From positions 62,001 through 126,000 of the forward strand of contig CAVUAN010000022.1 of the NCBI GenBank assembly GCA_963739435.1: DNA of 64,000 nucleotides, in the 5' to 3' direction. Position numbers and translations under genes: made by a program. The notes below the pieces were generated by a model. The model was not told the DNA's origin. It did no database searches and worked only from the letters and a program-made list of their open reading frames with translations. This document shows, one piece after another, positions 27,883 through 39,586 of the stretch; the first letter of the stretch is position 1, and every line of letters begins with the position of its first letter. The stretch comes from CAVUAN01 sp963739435. GTDB lineage: Bacteria; Acidobacteriota; Thermoanaerobaculia; UBA5066; Gp7-AA6.

Positions 27883-29136
27883 ATGAGCCTCGCGCCGAGA
27901 ATCACCTTCCTCCTATCGATCATTGCCTCGGCGGCGCTCGCCGCACCGGCGCAGCCGGCGGCGAAGGCGCCCGGAAACGACGACTGCCAGACCTGCCACG
28001 CCGACAAGGACGCCAAACGCGCAGACGGGCGGCCGATCTTCGTCAAGGCAGAAGCGTTTGCCGCGTCCGTTCACGGGCAGGCCGGCGTTGCGTGCGTCGA
28101 CTGCCACGCCGACCTGGCGAAGACGACGGACTTTCCGCACCCGGACAAGCTCGCTCCGGCCCGATGCTCCGCGTGCCACGACGCGGTCGTGACGGAATAT
28201 GGCAAGGGTGTCCATGCGCAGGCGCGCCAGAACGGGCACAACGCGTTCGCCGCGTCCTGTGTGGATTGCCATGGAACGCACGACATCCTCCCCGCCAAGG
28301 ATCCGGCTTCCCGCACGAACGCCCTGAACCTGCCGGGGACCTGCGCCCATTGCCACGGATCGATCGACATCATTGCGAAGGGCAAGATCGCCGCCGGAAA
28401 CGTCGCGGCCCTCTACATGGACAGCATCCACGGCAAGGCTGTCCTGAAGAGCGGACTGGTCACGGCGCCCAACTGCAAGACCTGCCACGGCATGCACGAC
28501 ATCCGCCGTGCCAAGGATCCGGAGTCGAAGGTCTTCCGGCGCAAGGTGCCGGAGACCTGCGGCTCCTGCCACCAGGGGATCGAGAGGCTGTACGAGGAAG
28601 GCATCCACGGCACGCTCTCCCGCAACGGCGACGACCGCGCTCCCGTCTGCATCGACTGCCACACGGCCCACGACATCCATCAGGCCGAGCTCGAGTCGAC
28701 GCGGCTCGGCGTGCTGAAGGAATGCGGCGGCTGCCACGTCGAGTCTCAGGAGTCCTTCCGCGACACGTACCACGGCCAGGTGACGAACCTCGGCTTCGCT
28801 CGCATTGCGACCTGCGCCGACTGCCACAAGGCCCACGACATCCACCCCGCCAAGGACCCGCGGTCGACCGTTTCCGCCGCCGGCCGCGTGGCAACATGCC
28901 AGAAATGCCATCCGGGGACGAACGAGAAGTTCGCCCAGTACGACCCCCATCCCAACCCGAAAGACCGCGCCAGGAACCCCCTGCTCCACTACACCTCGAT
29001 CTTCATGAAGTGGCTGTTGGGCAGCGTGATGGCCTTTTTCGGTCTCCACACGGCACTGTGGTTCCCGCGTTCCTGGCGGGCGCGGCGCCAGGCGCAAGGG
29101 CAGCGGCCGGCCCCGAGAGAGGGAGAAAAGCCATGA
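27883..29136 (+). CDS. Eleven-haem membrane-anchored c-type cytochrome
   Basis: A 417-residue protein with a signal sequence (residues 1-20), eleven CXXCH motifs between residues about 35 and 345 (CQTCH, CVDCH, CSACH, CVDCH, CAHCH, CKTCH, CGSCH, CIDCH, CGGCH, CADCH, CQKCH), each often followed by a (T/A/M)HDI segment, and a C-terminal membrane helix (about 370-390, MKWLLGSVMAFFGLHTALWF). The ATG of a cytochrome b gene overlaps its stop. This pairing suggests an inner-membrane quinol:cytochrome oxidoreductase similar in design to the Cbc complexes of Geobacter; that comparison is inference. Confidence 0.88.
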   Translation: MSLAPRITFLLSIIASAALAAPAQPAAKAPGNDDCQTCHADKDAKRADGRPIFVKAEAFAASVHGQAGVACVDCHADLAKTTDFPHPDKLAPARCSACHDAVVTEYGKGVHAQARQNGHNAFAASCVDCHGTHDILPAKDPASRTNALNLPGTCAHCHGSIDIIAKGKIAAGNVAALYMDSIHGKAVLKSGLVTAPNCKTCHGMHDIRRAKDPESKVFRRKVPETCGSCHQGIERLYEEGIHGTLSRNGDDRAPVCIDCHTAHDIHQAELESTRLGVLKECGGCHVESQESFRDTYHGQVTNLGFARIATCADCHKAHDIHPAKDPRSTVSAAGRVATCQKCHPGTNEKFAQYDPHPNPKDRARNPLLHYTSIFMKWLLGSVMAFFGLHTALWFPRSWRARRQAQGQRPAPREGEKP

Positions 29137-29972
29137 CGAGCGACGCCTCCCCCGGCGCCGTCCGGCGCTACGTGACGCGGTTCGACACGTTCGACCGCTT
29201 TCTGCACGTCCTCCTGATGGTCACGTTCCTCGGGCTCTCCCTGACGGGGCTGCCCCTGATCTTCTCGACCTATGCATGGGCCTCGGCGATCACGCACTCC
29301 CTGGGCGGCTACCACGTCGCCGCCCTCCTCCACCGAATCTTCGCCTTCGGGATGCTCACGTGCTTCGGGCTGCACCTGGGACGGCTGGCCATCCGTCTCG
29401 TCGTGAAGAAAGACTGGGGGCTTCTCTGGGGGCCCCACTCCATGGTTCCGCAGCCCCGCGACGTAGTTCAGATCTACCAGAACTTCCGGTGGTTCCTGGG
29501 CCTGGGGCCTCGCCCGCAGTTCGATCGTTTCGCTTACTGGGAGAAGTTTGACTACTGGGCCGTCTTCTGGGGCATGGGGATCATCGGCGGGTCGGGTCTG
29601 GTCCTGTGGTTCCCGAAGTTCTTCGCGAAGCTCCTCCCGGGCACGATGTTCAATCTTGCCCTGCTCATCCACGGCGAAGAGGCGCTGCTTGCCGTCAGCT
29701 TCATCTTCACGATCCACTTCTTCAACAGCCACCTGCGCCCGGAGAAGTTTCCCGTGGACAAGGTCATTTTCACCGGGGTTGTCCCCGAGGAAGAGCTGCG
29801 GCACGAGCGGCCGGCGGAGTATGCGCGAGACAGCGCCAGCGGAGAACTCGCGCGGCTCTCGGCCCAGGCCCCCACCGCGGCGACTCTCAAGTGGACGGCG
29901 CTGGCGACCGTGGCCTTCGTGGCCCTCGGCCTCCTTCTCGTTTCGCTCACGATCTACGCGCTGATAAAGTAG
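29133..29972 (+). CDS. Cytochrome b561/FdhI-like membrane subunit
   Basis: A 279-residue integral membrane protein with about five helices, starting MTSDASPGAVRRYVTRFDTF. Histidines suited to haem b are in RFLHVLLM (helix 1), ALLHRIFAFG with CFGLHLGR (helix 2), LIHGEEALL and FIFTIHFFNSHLRPE (later helices); the HFFNxHLRPxKFP pattern occurs in cytochrome b subunits of formate dehydrogenase-like and multihaem complexes. It overlaps the eleven-haem cytochrome (ATGA), so the two probably form a quinol-oxidising or -reducing complex. Confidence 0.83.
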   Translation: MTSDASPGAVRRYVTRFDTFDRFLHVLLMVTFLGLSLTGLPLIFSTYAWASAITHSLGGYHVAALLHRIFAFGMLTCFGLHLGRLAIRLVVKKDWGLLWGPHSMVPQPRDVVQIYQNFRWFLGLGPRPQFDRFAYWEKFDYWAVFWGMGIIGGSGLVLWFPKFFAKLLPGTMFNLALLIHGEEALLAVSFIFTIHFFNSHLRPEKFPVDKVIFTGVVPEEELRHERPAEYARDSASGELARLSAQAPTAATLKWTALATVAFVALGLLLVSLTIYALIK

Positions 29973-30008
29973 ACGCCGGCTTCCCGAGACCGAAGGAGGA
30001 CCACGAGA

Positions 30009-31469
30009 ATGGCCACGGGTTCCCGCGACCGGCTCTCGCTGTGGCTACGGCCCGCTGTCTTCCTCGGCCAGAACCCGATCTCCTTGACCGGCGCGGTCAT
30101 GACGACGAGCGCCGCCGTGATCCTGATCGCCTTCTGGGGGTACCTCATCGAGCGCGGCGGCCCAACGAACCCTTACACAGGCATCCTCTTCTTCCTGATC
30201 CTGCCGTCGGCATTCGTCCTCGGGCTCATCCTGATGCCGGTCGGCGCACTGCTACGCCGCCGCAAGCTCCGGGCCGCCGGCCAGCTGCCCCGGGAGTACC
30301 CGCAGGTCGATCTCAGGAGTCCCGTTCTCCGGCGCGCCGTGATCCTGATCGCGGCTTTGACCGTCGTGAACTTCGGCATCGCCGGCACGGCGTCCTACCA
30401 GGCCGTCGACTACATGGACTCGAACCAGTTTTGCGGTAAGACCTGCCACACGCCGATGACGCCCGAGTACACGGCCTACCTCGGCTCGCCGCATTCCCGG
30501 GTCCACTGCGTCGAATGCCACATCGGCGAGGGAGCGCCCTGGTTCGTCAAGGCCAAGATCTCGGGCGTGCGGCAGCTCTTCGCGGTCGCCCTGAAAACCT
30601 ATTCCCGGCCGATCCCGTCTCCCGTGCACAACCTCCGGCCCGCGCGCGACACCTGCGAGCACTGCCACTGGCCCGAGAAGTTCACCGGCGACAAGTTCAT
30701 CGTGCGGACGAAGTACGCCGATGACGAGCAGAACACGCCGGCCACCACGGTCCTCCTGTTGAAGATCGGCGGCCGGACGGCTCAGGGGCTCGTCGGGATC
30801 CACGGCCGGCACCTCGACAACGTCGAGCGAATCCAGTACGTCTCCACGGATGGCCGCCGCCAGGTCATCCCCCGGGTCACCTATCGCGACGACGACGGCA
30901 AGTCGATCGAGTTCGTCTCGACGGACGTCAAGACCCCTCCGGGTGACACCACACTCGCCCAGGCCGAGCACCGGACCATGGACTGCGTGGATTGCCACAA
31001 CCGTCCCACCCACGCCTTCGAGATGCCTGAGCGCGCGGTGGACAGGGCGATGATGTCGGGGAGCATCAGCCCGAGTCTTCCGTTCATCAAGAAGCAGGCT
31101 GTGGCAGCCCTGCGCGCGGAATACCCCGACCGCGCAACCGCCTCCGAAAAGATCCCCGCGGCCCTCGTGGAGTTCTACAGGACGAAATATCCGACGAACT
31201 ACCAGAACCATCGGGCGCAGGTGGAATCCGCGGCCGAGCAGGTCAAGGCCATCTACCTGCGCAACGTCTTCCCGGAGATGAGGGTGACCTGGGGAACCCA
31301 CCCGAACAACATCGGGCACGAGGATTTCCTGGGCTGCTTCCGATGCCACGACGGCTCGCACAAGAGCTCGGATGGCCGCGTGATCACCGACGACTGCTCG
31401 GCCTGCCACCAGATGCTGGCCATGGAGGAGAAGGACCCCAAGGTCCTGAAGGACCTCGGCCTCAAATAG
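30009..31469 (+). CDS. NapC/NirT-like multihaem cytochrome c, inner membrane, with a CX3CH haem site
   Basis: A 486-residue protein with three N-terminal membrane helices (within residues 25-140) and a periplasmic part with six haem-binding sites. The first is CGKTCH, a CX3CH variant, followed by TPMTPEY as in the NapC/NrfH CHxMxP site. The others are CVECH, CEHCH, CVDCH, CFRCH and CSACH. Proteins of this type oxidise the quinol pool and pass electrons to periplasmic cytochromes. Geobacter ImcH is a functional analogue to consider. GAAGGAGG precedes the ATG. It probably shares the operon with the previous two genes. Confidence 0.85.
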   Translation: MATGSRDRLSLWLRPAVFLGQNPISLTGAVMTTSAAVILIAFWGYLIERGGPTNPYTGILFFLILPSAFVLGLILMPVGALLRRRKLRAAGQLPREYPQVDLRSPVLRRAVILIAALTVVNFGIAGTASYQAVDYMDSNQFCGKTCHTPMTPEYTAYLGSPHSRVHCVECHIGEGAPWFVKAKISGVRQLFAVALKTYSRPIPSPVHNLRPARDTCEHCHWPEKFTGDKFIVRTKYADDEQNTPATTVLLLKIGGRTAQGLVGIHGRHLDNVERIQYVSTDGRRQVIPRVTYRDDDGKSIEFVSTDVKTPPGDTTLAQAEHRTMDCVDCHNRPTHAFEMPERAVDRAMMSGSISPSLPFIKKQAVAALRAEYPDRATASEKIPAALVEFYRTKYPTNYQNHRAQVESAAEQVKAIYLRNVFPEMRVTWGTHPNNIGHEDFLGCFRCHDGSHKSSDGRVITDDCSACHQMLAMEEKDPKVLKDLGLK

Positions 31470-31484
31470 CCGACCGAACCAGTC

Positions 31485-31515
31485 CTGAAGACAGTTTCGA
31501 GTGCTGGATCTTCAG
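31485..31515. terminator. Weak inverted repeat between convergent cytochrome genes
   Basis: CTGAAGA (31485-31491) and TCTTCAG (31509-31515) form a 7-bp stem with a 17-base loop between the ends of the NapC-like gene (31469) and the four-haem cytochrome gene (31550). There is no clear T-run, so terminator function is only a guess. Confidence 0.25.
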
Positions 31516-31549
31516 AGCGACGTGCTCACCCACCCAGCCCGCTTCTCGC

Positions 31550-32839
31550 TCATCTCTGGCTTTGCGGCGACGTGTTCAGGAAGGTGATGAGATCCCCGAC
31601 GTCGTTCTGGGACAGGAGCGGCCACGACATGCCGAGCTCCTGGGTGCGCCGGTACATCGCGGGCCCGTGGCCCCACAGAGCCGTCGCCATCGTCACGGCC
31701 GTATAGTTCTTGCCGCGCCCGCGAAGCTCCGGCGCCTGAGGCGTGCCCTGAGCGAGCTGGCCGTGGCAGTGGCTGCAACTGCGACCCGTAAAGAGCACCT
31801 CGCCGACCTTCGCAGAGCCTCCCGGCTCGGCGTAACGAAAGCTGTAGAGAAAGGCAAGCAAGTCGGCCATCTCCTGCTTTCGAAAGACGGCCCGGACAAT
31901 GTGCAGGTGATCCATCTGCTGCATCATCGCGGGGGAATGGTTCCACATCGACCCGGCAAGCTCGAGGAGCGTGGCCGGCAACTCTCGGCCCGGTCCCAGC
32001 TCGGGACCGATGCGCCCGGCCTCGTTCTTGACCGAGTGACAGGCGCCGCACGACTTGTCCTTGAAGACCTGCCAGCCGCGTCCGAAATCGGCATTGAGCA
32101 GGTCCTCGTCCAGCCTGGGGGACGTCTGTCTGCCCCGCACATAACTCAGGATGTCGTTCATCTGGCGACCTTCGAAGCGCGGCCGATCGGCGTCGCTGGC
32201 CCCCGGGTGATTCCACATCGCGGTCGCCCAGCCGACCGCCGTTATCGTCGCGGAGAGCGTCGTGACGTCCTTGGAGGCCGGGTTCCCTCGGCCCTGAACG
32301 CTGTGGCAGGCCACGCAACCCTTGGCGGCGAAGAAACTCTCACCCCGCGCCGCGTTGCCAGGCTCTCCGACGTACCGGAGCGTATAGACGTAGGCGAGAA
32401 GGTCGGCCATCTGTTGCTCGCTGAAATCGGGCGGAGTGATCTTCTGCGCCTGCATCCGCTCCCACATCTGGGGAGCGTGGTTCCACATCACGGTGACGAG
32501 TTGGTCTGGTCCCGATCGCCCTGACTCGTCGGCAGCCAGATCCGGGGCCTGGCGCTCCTGGCCCTTTCGAGGGCTGTGGCAGGAGGCACAACCCTTCGTT
32601 TGAAAGAGCTCCGCCCCGGCTCGAGGGCTCCCGGCGACGAGCGACGACCAACGGCTCTTGGACCGCTCTCTACTCCAGAGCACGGCGAGCAAGAGACCGA
32701 CCGCGGCGATCGTCAGGAGGATTCGAACCCGCGGCCGAGCCCTCGAGGGTCTCCGACCTGTCGTGTCGAGTCCCGATTGCTGCGATGAGACCGTTTTCCT
32801 AACCTGCTTCCCTGCTCTACTTCTGTCTGGCGAGCGCAC
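31550..32839 (-). CDS. Four-haem cytochrome c made of four class-I domains
   Basis: About 429 residues from a GTG at 32839. A membrane anchor or uncleaved signal (RILLTIAAVGLLLAVLW) precedes four repeated c-type domains, each with a CXXCH (CASCH, CVACH, CGACH, CSHCH), a MWNH or LWGH motif about 50 residues later, and a (Q)MxDxLxYxxxxR helix. The tandem MWNH repeats suggest duplication of one unit. No ATG suits the start; the GTG chosen overlaps the end of the small upstream gene by 23 bp. Probably a periplasmic electron carrier; partner unknown. Confidence 0.78.
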   Translation of the reverse strand: MRSPDRSRAGKQVRKTVSSQQSGLDTTGRRPSRARPRVRILLTIAAVGLLLAVLWSRERSKSRWSSLVAGSPRAGAELFQTKGCASCHSPRKGQERQAPDLAADESGRSGPDQLVTVMWNHAPQMWERMQAQKITPPDFSEQQMADLLAYVYTLRYVGEPGNAARGESFFAAKGCVACHSVQGRGNPASKDVTTLSATITAVGWATAMWNHPGASDADRPRFEGRQMNDILSYVRGRQTSPRLDEDLLNADFGRGWQVFKDKSCGACHSVKNEAGRIGPELGPGRELPATLLELAGSMWNHSPAMMQQMDHLHIVRAVFRKQEMADLLAFLYSFRYAEPGGSAKVGEVLFTGRSCSHCHGQLAQGTPQAPELRGRGKNYTAVTMATALWGHGPAMYRRTQELGMSWPLLSQNDVGDLITFLNTSPQSQR

Positions 32840-33023
32840 TCGCGTGGTATTCGGAGAGAGCCTTGCGCACGATGCGGCGCAGGTTCTTGAGGCGCCGCCG
32901 GACACGGTCCTGTTCCCGGGCCTCCAGGCGCTGGCGGCGCAGCCAGATGACCTCCCGCCAGAGCAGACTCACGGCCCGCTTCCATCGGGCCTCGGCGGGC
33001 GCGAGCTCGAGGGTCTCACTCAT
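32817..33023 (-). CDS. Small basic protein, unknown
   Basis: A 68-residue, Arg/Lys-rich helical protein (MSETLELAPAEARWKRAV, RRQRLEAREQDRVRRRLKN). Its ATG overlaps the stop of the M23-like gene (ATGA) and its end overlaps the proposed start of the four-haem cytochrome gene. No known family. Tight coupling on both sides supports a real gene; coiled-coil or nucleic-acid binding is possible but not shown. Confidence 0.55.
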   Translation of the reverse strand: MSETLELAPAEARWKRAVSLLWREVIWLRRQRLEAREQDRVRRRLKNLRRIVRKALSEYHASALARQK

Positions 33024-34081
33024 CGAGGAACCACCATCGCATGCGATTTCATCTTCCGCCCGGGATTTCGGGGGCGGCCTGATGTAGTTGCATCAGAGCC
33101 CCGCGGCACCACCTGGGCCGGACCCGGAGCCGACGTGGCAAACATCCGTTCGAGCGAAACGTCTCCGATGCGCTGGCGCTGGTCGAGCACCGCAAAAAGG
33201 GGATCCGTCGGCCGGAGGCCGTCGCCCTGGTCGCGCCAGTACTCGTAGTGCAGCCCGGGCGCCAGCGCCCAGCCGCTCTTGCCGGCCGTTCCGAGGCGCT
33301 GCCGCCGGCTGACCTGCTGGCCCCGGTGGACCTCGACCTTCGCGAGCTGGCCGTAAAGCGTGAGTCCGCTCAGCCCGTGCGAAACGATCACCATGTTGCC
33401 GAGCTGCCAGAGCCGGCTTCCCGCCGAGGCGCGCACCCGTCCCGTGAAGAGCACGACGCCAGCGCCCGAAGCCAGGACCGCGGCGCCCTCCGGCGAGGCG
33501 AGCTCGAGGCCCGTGAGGAACTCCGCCTCGCCTGTCCAGGGCGACACGCGGGGGCCGAAGAAGCCGACCGACTCGGAGAGCTGATCGGGAATCGGCAGGA
33601 TCGCCGGGACCCGAGACGGCAGGCTCTTGTCCGCCTCTTCGCGCGACGCGAGCAGCTGCCGTCCTGTCTCGAGACCGCCCAGGTAGGCGGGGAGCTTGGC
33701 GGCGATCACGTCGGCTGCCGAGGCGGCGAGGGCGCCGCGCTCCGGCGCCAGGATCCGCGGCCAGGCGGCACCGGGCATTTCGTAGAGAAACGCGATCCGG
33801 TTCAGGAGGTCGCCCCTATCGAGCGATCGCGCCTTGAGCGACTCCGCCAATCGCAAGACCTCAGCCTGCGCGGTTTGGGCCTCCGCTGTCTCGCGGACGA
33901 GGCGCGGGATGTCCTGCTCGCGCATCCACCGCCGCAGCATGGCTGGAGCCGTGACCCACAAAGAGAGGGTGGCCAGGGCCGCCGCCCCCACGAGGGCCAC
34001 CACGACCCGCTCCCCCGCCGCGTTGACCGCGAGCGTTCGCACCGTGCCCCGCCCCGAAGCCGGGTGAATCTGCAACTCCAT
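33020..34081 (-). CDS. M23/LytM-domain protein with lost catalytic residues
   Basis: A 353-residue protein with a membrane anchor (residues 25-48), a coiled-coil region (residues about 55-110) and a C-terminal M23/LytM domain (about residues 175-300; IVSHGLSGLTLYGQLAKVEV is recognisable). Active M23 enzymes have an HxxxD motif and HxH; here FLTGLEL, TLYGQL and APGLHYEY stand in their places, so most zinc ligands are absent. It resembles non-catalytic LytM factors (EnvC/NlpD type) that activate amidases. The last 40 residues are low-complexity and hold one of the dyad sites (33080-33095). Confidence 0.8.
   Translation of the reverse strand: MELQIHPASGRGTVRTLAVNAAGERVVVALVGAAALATLSLWVTAPAMLRRWMREQDIPRLVRETAEAQTAQAEVLRLAESLKARSLDRGDLLNRIAFLYEMPGAAWPRILAPERGALAASAADVIAAKLPAYLGGLETGRQLLASREEADKSLPSRVPAILPIPDQLSESVGFFGPRVSPWTGEAEFLTGLELASPEGAAVLASGAGVVLFTGRVRASAGSRLWQLGNMVIVSHGLSGLTLYGQLAKVEVHRGQQVSRRQRLGTAGKSGWALAPGLHYEYWRDQGDGLRPTDPLFAVLDQRQRIGDVSLERMFATSAPGPAQVVPRGSDATTSGRPRNPGRKMKSHAMVVPR
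33080..33095. promoter_or_regulatory. Dyad TGATG-N6-CATCA, putative regulator site
   Basis: A perfect 5+5 inverted repeat that extends to 6+6 (C..G outside). It falls inside the 3' coding end of the M23-like gene, 57 bp before the ATG of the small basic protein and the four-haem cytochrome that follow on the - strand. It could drive these two genes separately from M23. Confidence 0.45.
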
Positions 34082-34159
34082 CGGACCGCCCGATTCTACG
34101 CGTGGGAAGAGCGGATTTCGTGAAGACCAAGGCCAAACGCCAGCAGCCCGGACTCGGGG

Positions 34160-36034
34160 TCACTCCGGCGCGACCAGTCCCAGCTCCCGGCGGTCGCCGG
34201 AGAATCCGAGCCGTTTCGGCGAAAAGGAACGCGACAGACCAAAGAGCACGACACGCGGCCGCGCGGCTGGCGCGGAAAGCCGCAGCACGACGGCCTGCCC
34301 GGCCGGGAGGGAGTGCTCGTAAACTGGCTGCCCATCGGCGCGGACCTCGATGACGACGGCCTCTTTCTGAGGTGTGAACTGGGCGAGCGTCAGGCGGGTC
34401 TCCTCGCCGGGCTTGAGCGAGAGGGCGAAACGCTTTTTGGTCCAGCGGAATGGCCCGCCCGGGCCCGCCTCGAGATCGTAGAAGCCGATGCGCGAGGCGT
34501 ACCGGAAGGTTTCCTCCGGCCGCGCGGTGGCGAGGACGTTGAGGAGGGCCGCGGCGGCATAGACGGCAACGGCAGCGGTTCGGAGCCTGCGGGCCGCCCG
34601 GGGCTCCGGCGCCGCGGCGGGCCGGGCTGAAATGGCGGCGAAGAGAAAGAACAGGAGACAGACGTCGGGCGCGAACCAGTGGGAGCCGAAGACGAGTGCC
34701 AGGAGAAAAGCGAGAACGGCGGCACCGGCTCCCGCGCCAATCGGGTCGGCGTCGAGGGCAGGAATCCGGGCCGCGGCGTCGCGCCCGAAGCGCCAGGCCA
34801 GCCCGAGCGTCAGGAGCGCACCGAGGACGCCTGTCTCGGCGAGCGCCTGGACATAGGCGCTGCCCGGGTTGTCTCGTGCAGGCAGGCGATCGCCCGTCTC
34901 CGCAAGGGCGTCGGGCAGCCGCCACGAGAAGGCCCCCAGGCCGACGCCCGACACCGGGTTGGCCTGAAACAAACGCCAGGCGCAGGACCAGAGCAGCGGC
35001 CGCGACGAGACGCGCTGCTCGAAAGACATCGAGGCGTCGAAGGTCTGGGCGAGCCGTTGGCTGAGCGTCCCCGGCGCCGCCTGAGAAAGAAAGAGGGCCG
35101 CTGCCAGGATCGCCGCGGCCACACCGGCGAGAACTGCCAGGCGCAGCCGCGCCGGGATTCCGCGGCCGAAGAGAAGGCTCCCGGCCGCAAACAGCACGAG
35201 CAACAGGGCGCTGCGGGAGCCGGAGAGAAAGAGGCCGGCGACGAACGCCGCGACCAGGAGTCCGAGCAGCCCGCGCCGACCCGGCTCGCGGCCGAACGCC
35301 ACGACCGCGTACACGAGGGCGAGCCCGCACAGAAGGCCGAGCGAGTTCGGGTCAGCGGCGCCGCCCGACAGGCGTCCGCTCATGCGCCAGAACGGGCTCG
35401 ACTCGGGCCGCAGGATGTTGACCGCCTGGAGAACCGCCGCCGCCGCGGCAATGCCGACGCCATAGAGCGCGGCGTTGGCCGCCTTGCGCCGCGCCGGCTC
35501 GCCCGAGCGTCGCAGGAGGAAGAAGAACGCGGCGCCCGCGCCCACGACCGACAGCGCGAACACGCTCTCTCGGATCGCGACCGCATCGTCGAGTCCCGCC
35601 ACGTTGACCGCCCGGCCCGCCAGGCCGTGGAGAACGGCCCACAGCGTGCGGGCCCGGAGGAGAGCCACGGCTGTGGCCAGAATCCAGACGGAGGCGAGCG
35701 CCGCGAGCGGGCCGTCGGAGGCCGACTGTTCCGGCGCGCTTTCGAAATCGTAGACGAATCGAAAGGCCCAACCGGCCGCGAGCCCGGCAAAGAGCAGGAC
35801 GGGCCAGGCCATCGGATCGGACCCCCCGAAAAAACGCACGAGGAGCCCCGAGCACGGGAAGAGAAAGGAGAACGCGATCAGGCCGCGGTCGCCTCGGCCC
35901 GCCGCGACGAGGGCGAGGACGAGCGAGACGACCAGGACGGGCAGCCGGTCCGGAGCGCCGGGCGGGAAACCCAGCGAGAGCAATGCGAATCCGCCCGATA
36001 CCGCGAGAAGAAAGAGAAGAATGCGGACGCCCAT
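34160..36034 (-). CDS. O-antigen ligase/polymerase-like membrane protein
   Basis: A 624-residue protein with about ten to twelve membrane segments. A short central periplasmic stretch (FLSGSRSALLL before it; NPVSGVGLGAFSW, with the GxGxGxF pattern of the Wzy/WaaL family, near residue 335) marks an O-antigen ligase/polymerase. The C-terminal 130 residues form a soluble, beta-rich domain. ATG 36034 is used; upstream codons in the same frame run into carB. It lies 42 bp from the carB stop, on the same strand. Which glycan it handles is unknown. Confidence 0.75.
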   Translation of the reverse strand: MGVRILLFLLAVSGGFALLSLGFPPGAPDRLPVLVVSLVLALVAAGRGDRGLIAFSFLFPCSGLLVRFFGGSDPMAWPVLLFAGLAAGWAFRFVYDFESAPEQSASDGPLAALASVWILATAVALLRARTLWAVLHGLAGRAVNVAGLDDAVAIRESVFALSVVGAGAAFFFLLRRSGEPARRKAANAALYGVGIAAAAAVLQAVNILRPESSPFWRMSGRLSGGAADPNSLGLLCGLALVYAVVAFGREPGRRGLLGLLVAAFVAGLFLSGSRSALLLVLFAAGSLLFGRGIPARLRLAVLAGVAAAILAAALFLSQAAPGTLSQRLAQTFDASMSFEQRVSSRPLLWSCAWRLFQANPVSGVGLGAFSWRLPDALAETGDRLPARDNPGSAYVQALAETGVLGALLTLGLAWRFGRDAAARIPALDADPIGAGAGAAVLAFLLALVFGSHWFAPDVCLLFFLFAAISARPAAAPEPRAARRLRTAAVAVYAAAALLNVLATARPEETFRYASRIGFYDLEAGPGGPFRWTKKRFALSLKPGEETRLTLAQFTPQKEAVVIEVRADGQPVYEHSLPAGQAVVLRLSAPAARPRVVLFGLSRSFSPKRLGFSGDRRELGLVAPE

Positions 36035-36075
36035 GCCCGGGCGCCGCGAGACGCCGTCACCCTCGACCTTCAACG

Positions 36076-39292
<3,217 letters not shown>

Positions 39293-39365
39293 CGGCGGCG
39301 CAGTATAGGGCACGAAGACAGAGAACCGCCTTTTTCGCCGCCTACGTTTGTTTTCACTGAAGTCG

Positions 39366-39528
39366 CCCCGGCGGCGGGCCGCCTCCCTCGGAGGCACGCT
39401 CGGGTCAGGCTGCAAAAGGGATCGTGGACCCTCGCTCGTCGCTCGGTCGCAGCCTCAGTGAGGCGAGAGCCCGTTCCTGCCTTGCTCCCTCCCTCAGTCC
39501 TCCTCCGTGAGGCGGCCCGCCGCCGGGG
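39366..39528. repeat. 20-bp perfect inverted repeat pair
   Basis: CCCCGGCGGCGGGCCGCCTC at 39366-39385 is the exact reverse complement of the sequence at 39509-39528, with 123 bp between. The inside also has a small CCTC/GAGG hairpin near 39452-39462. It could be a small mobile or repetitive element, or a structured 5' leader of carB. No transposase fits inside. Confidence 0.6.
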
Positions 39529-39586
39529 CTCACACCGAGGCGTTACGTCAGAAAGCGAGGGCCGGAGGGGTGGCGGGGGCGGAGGC

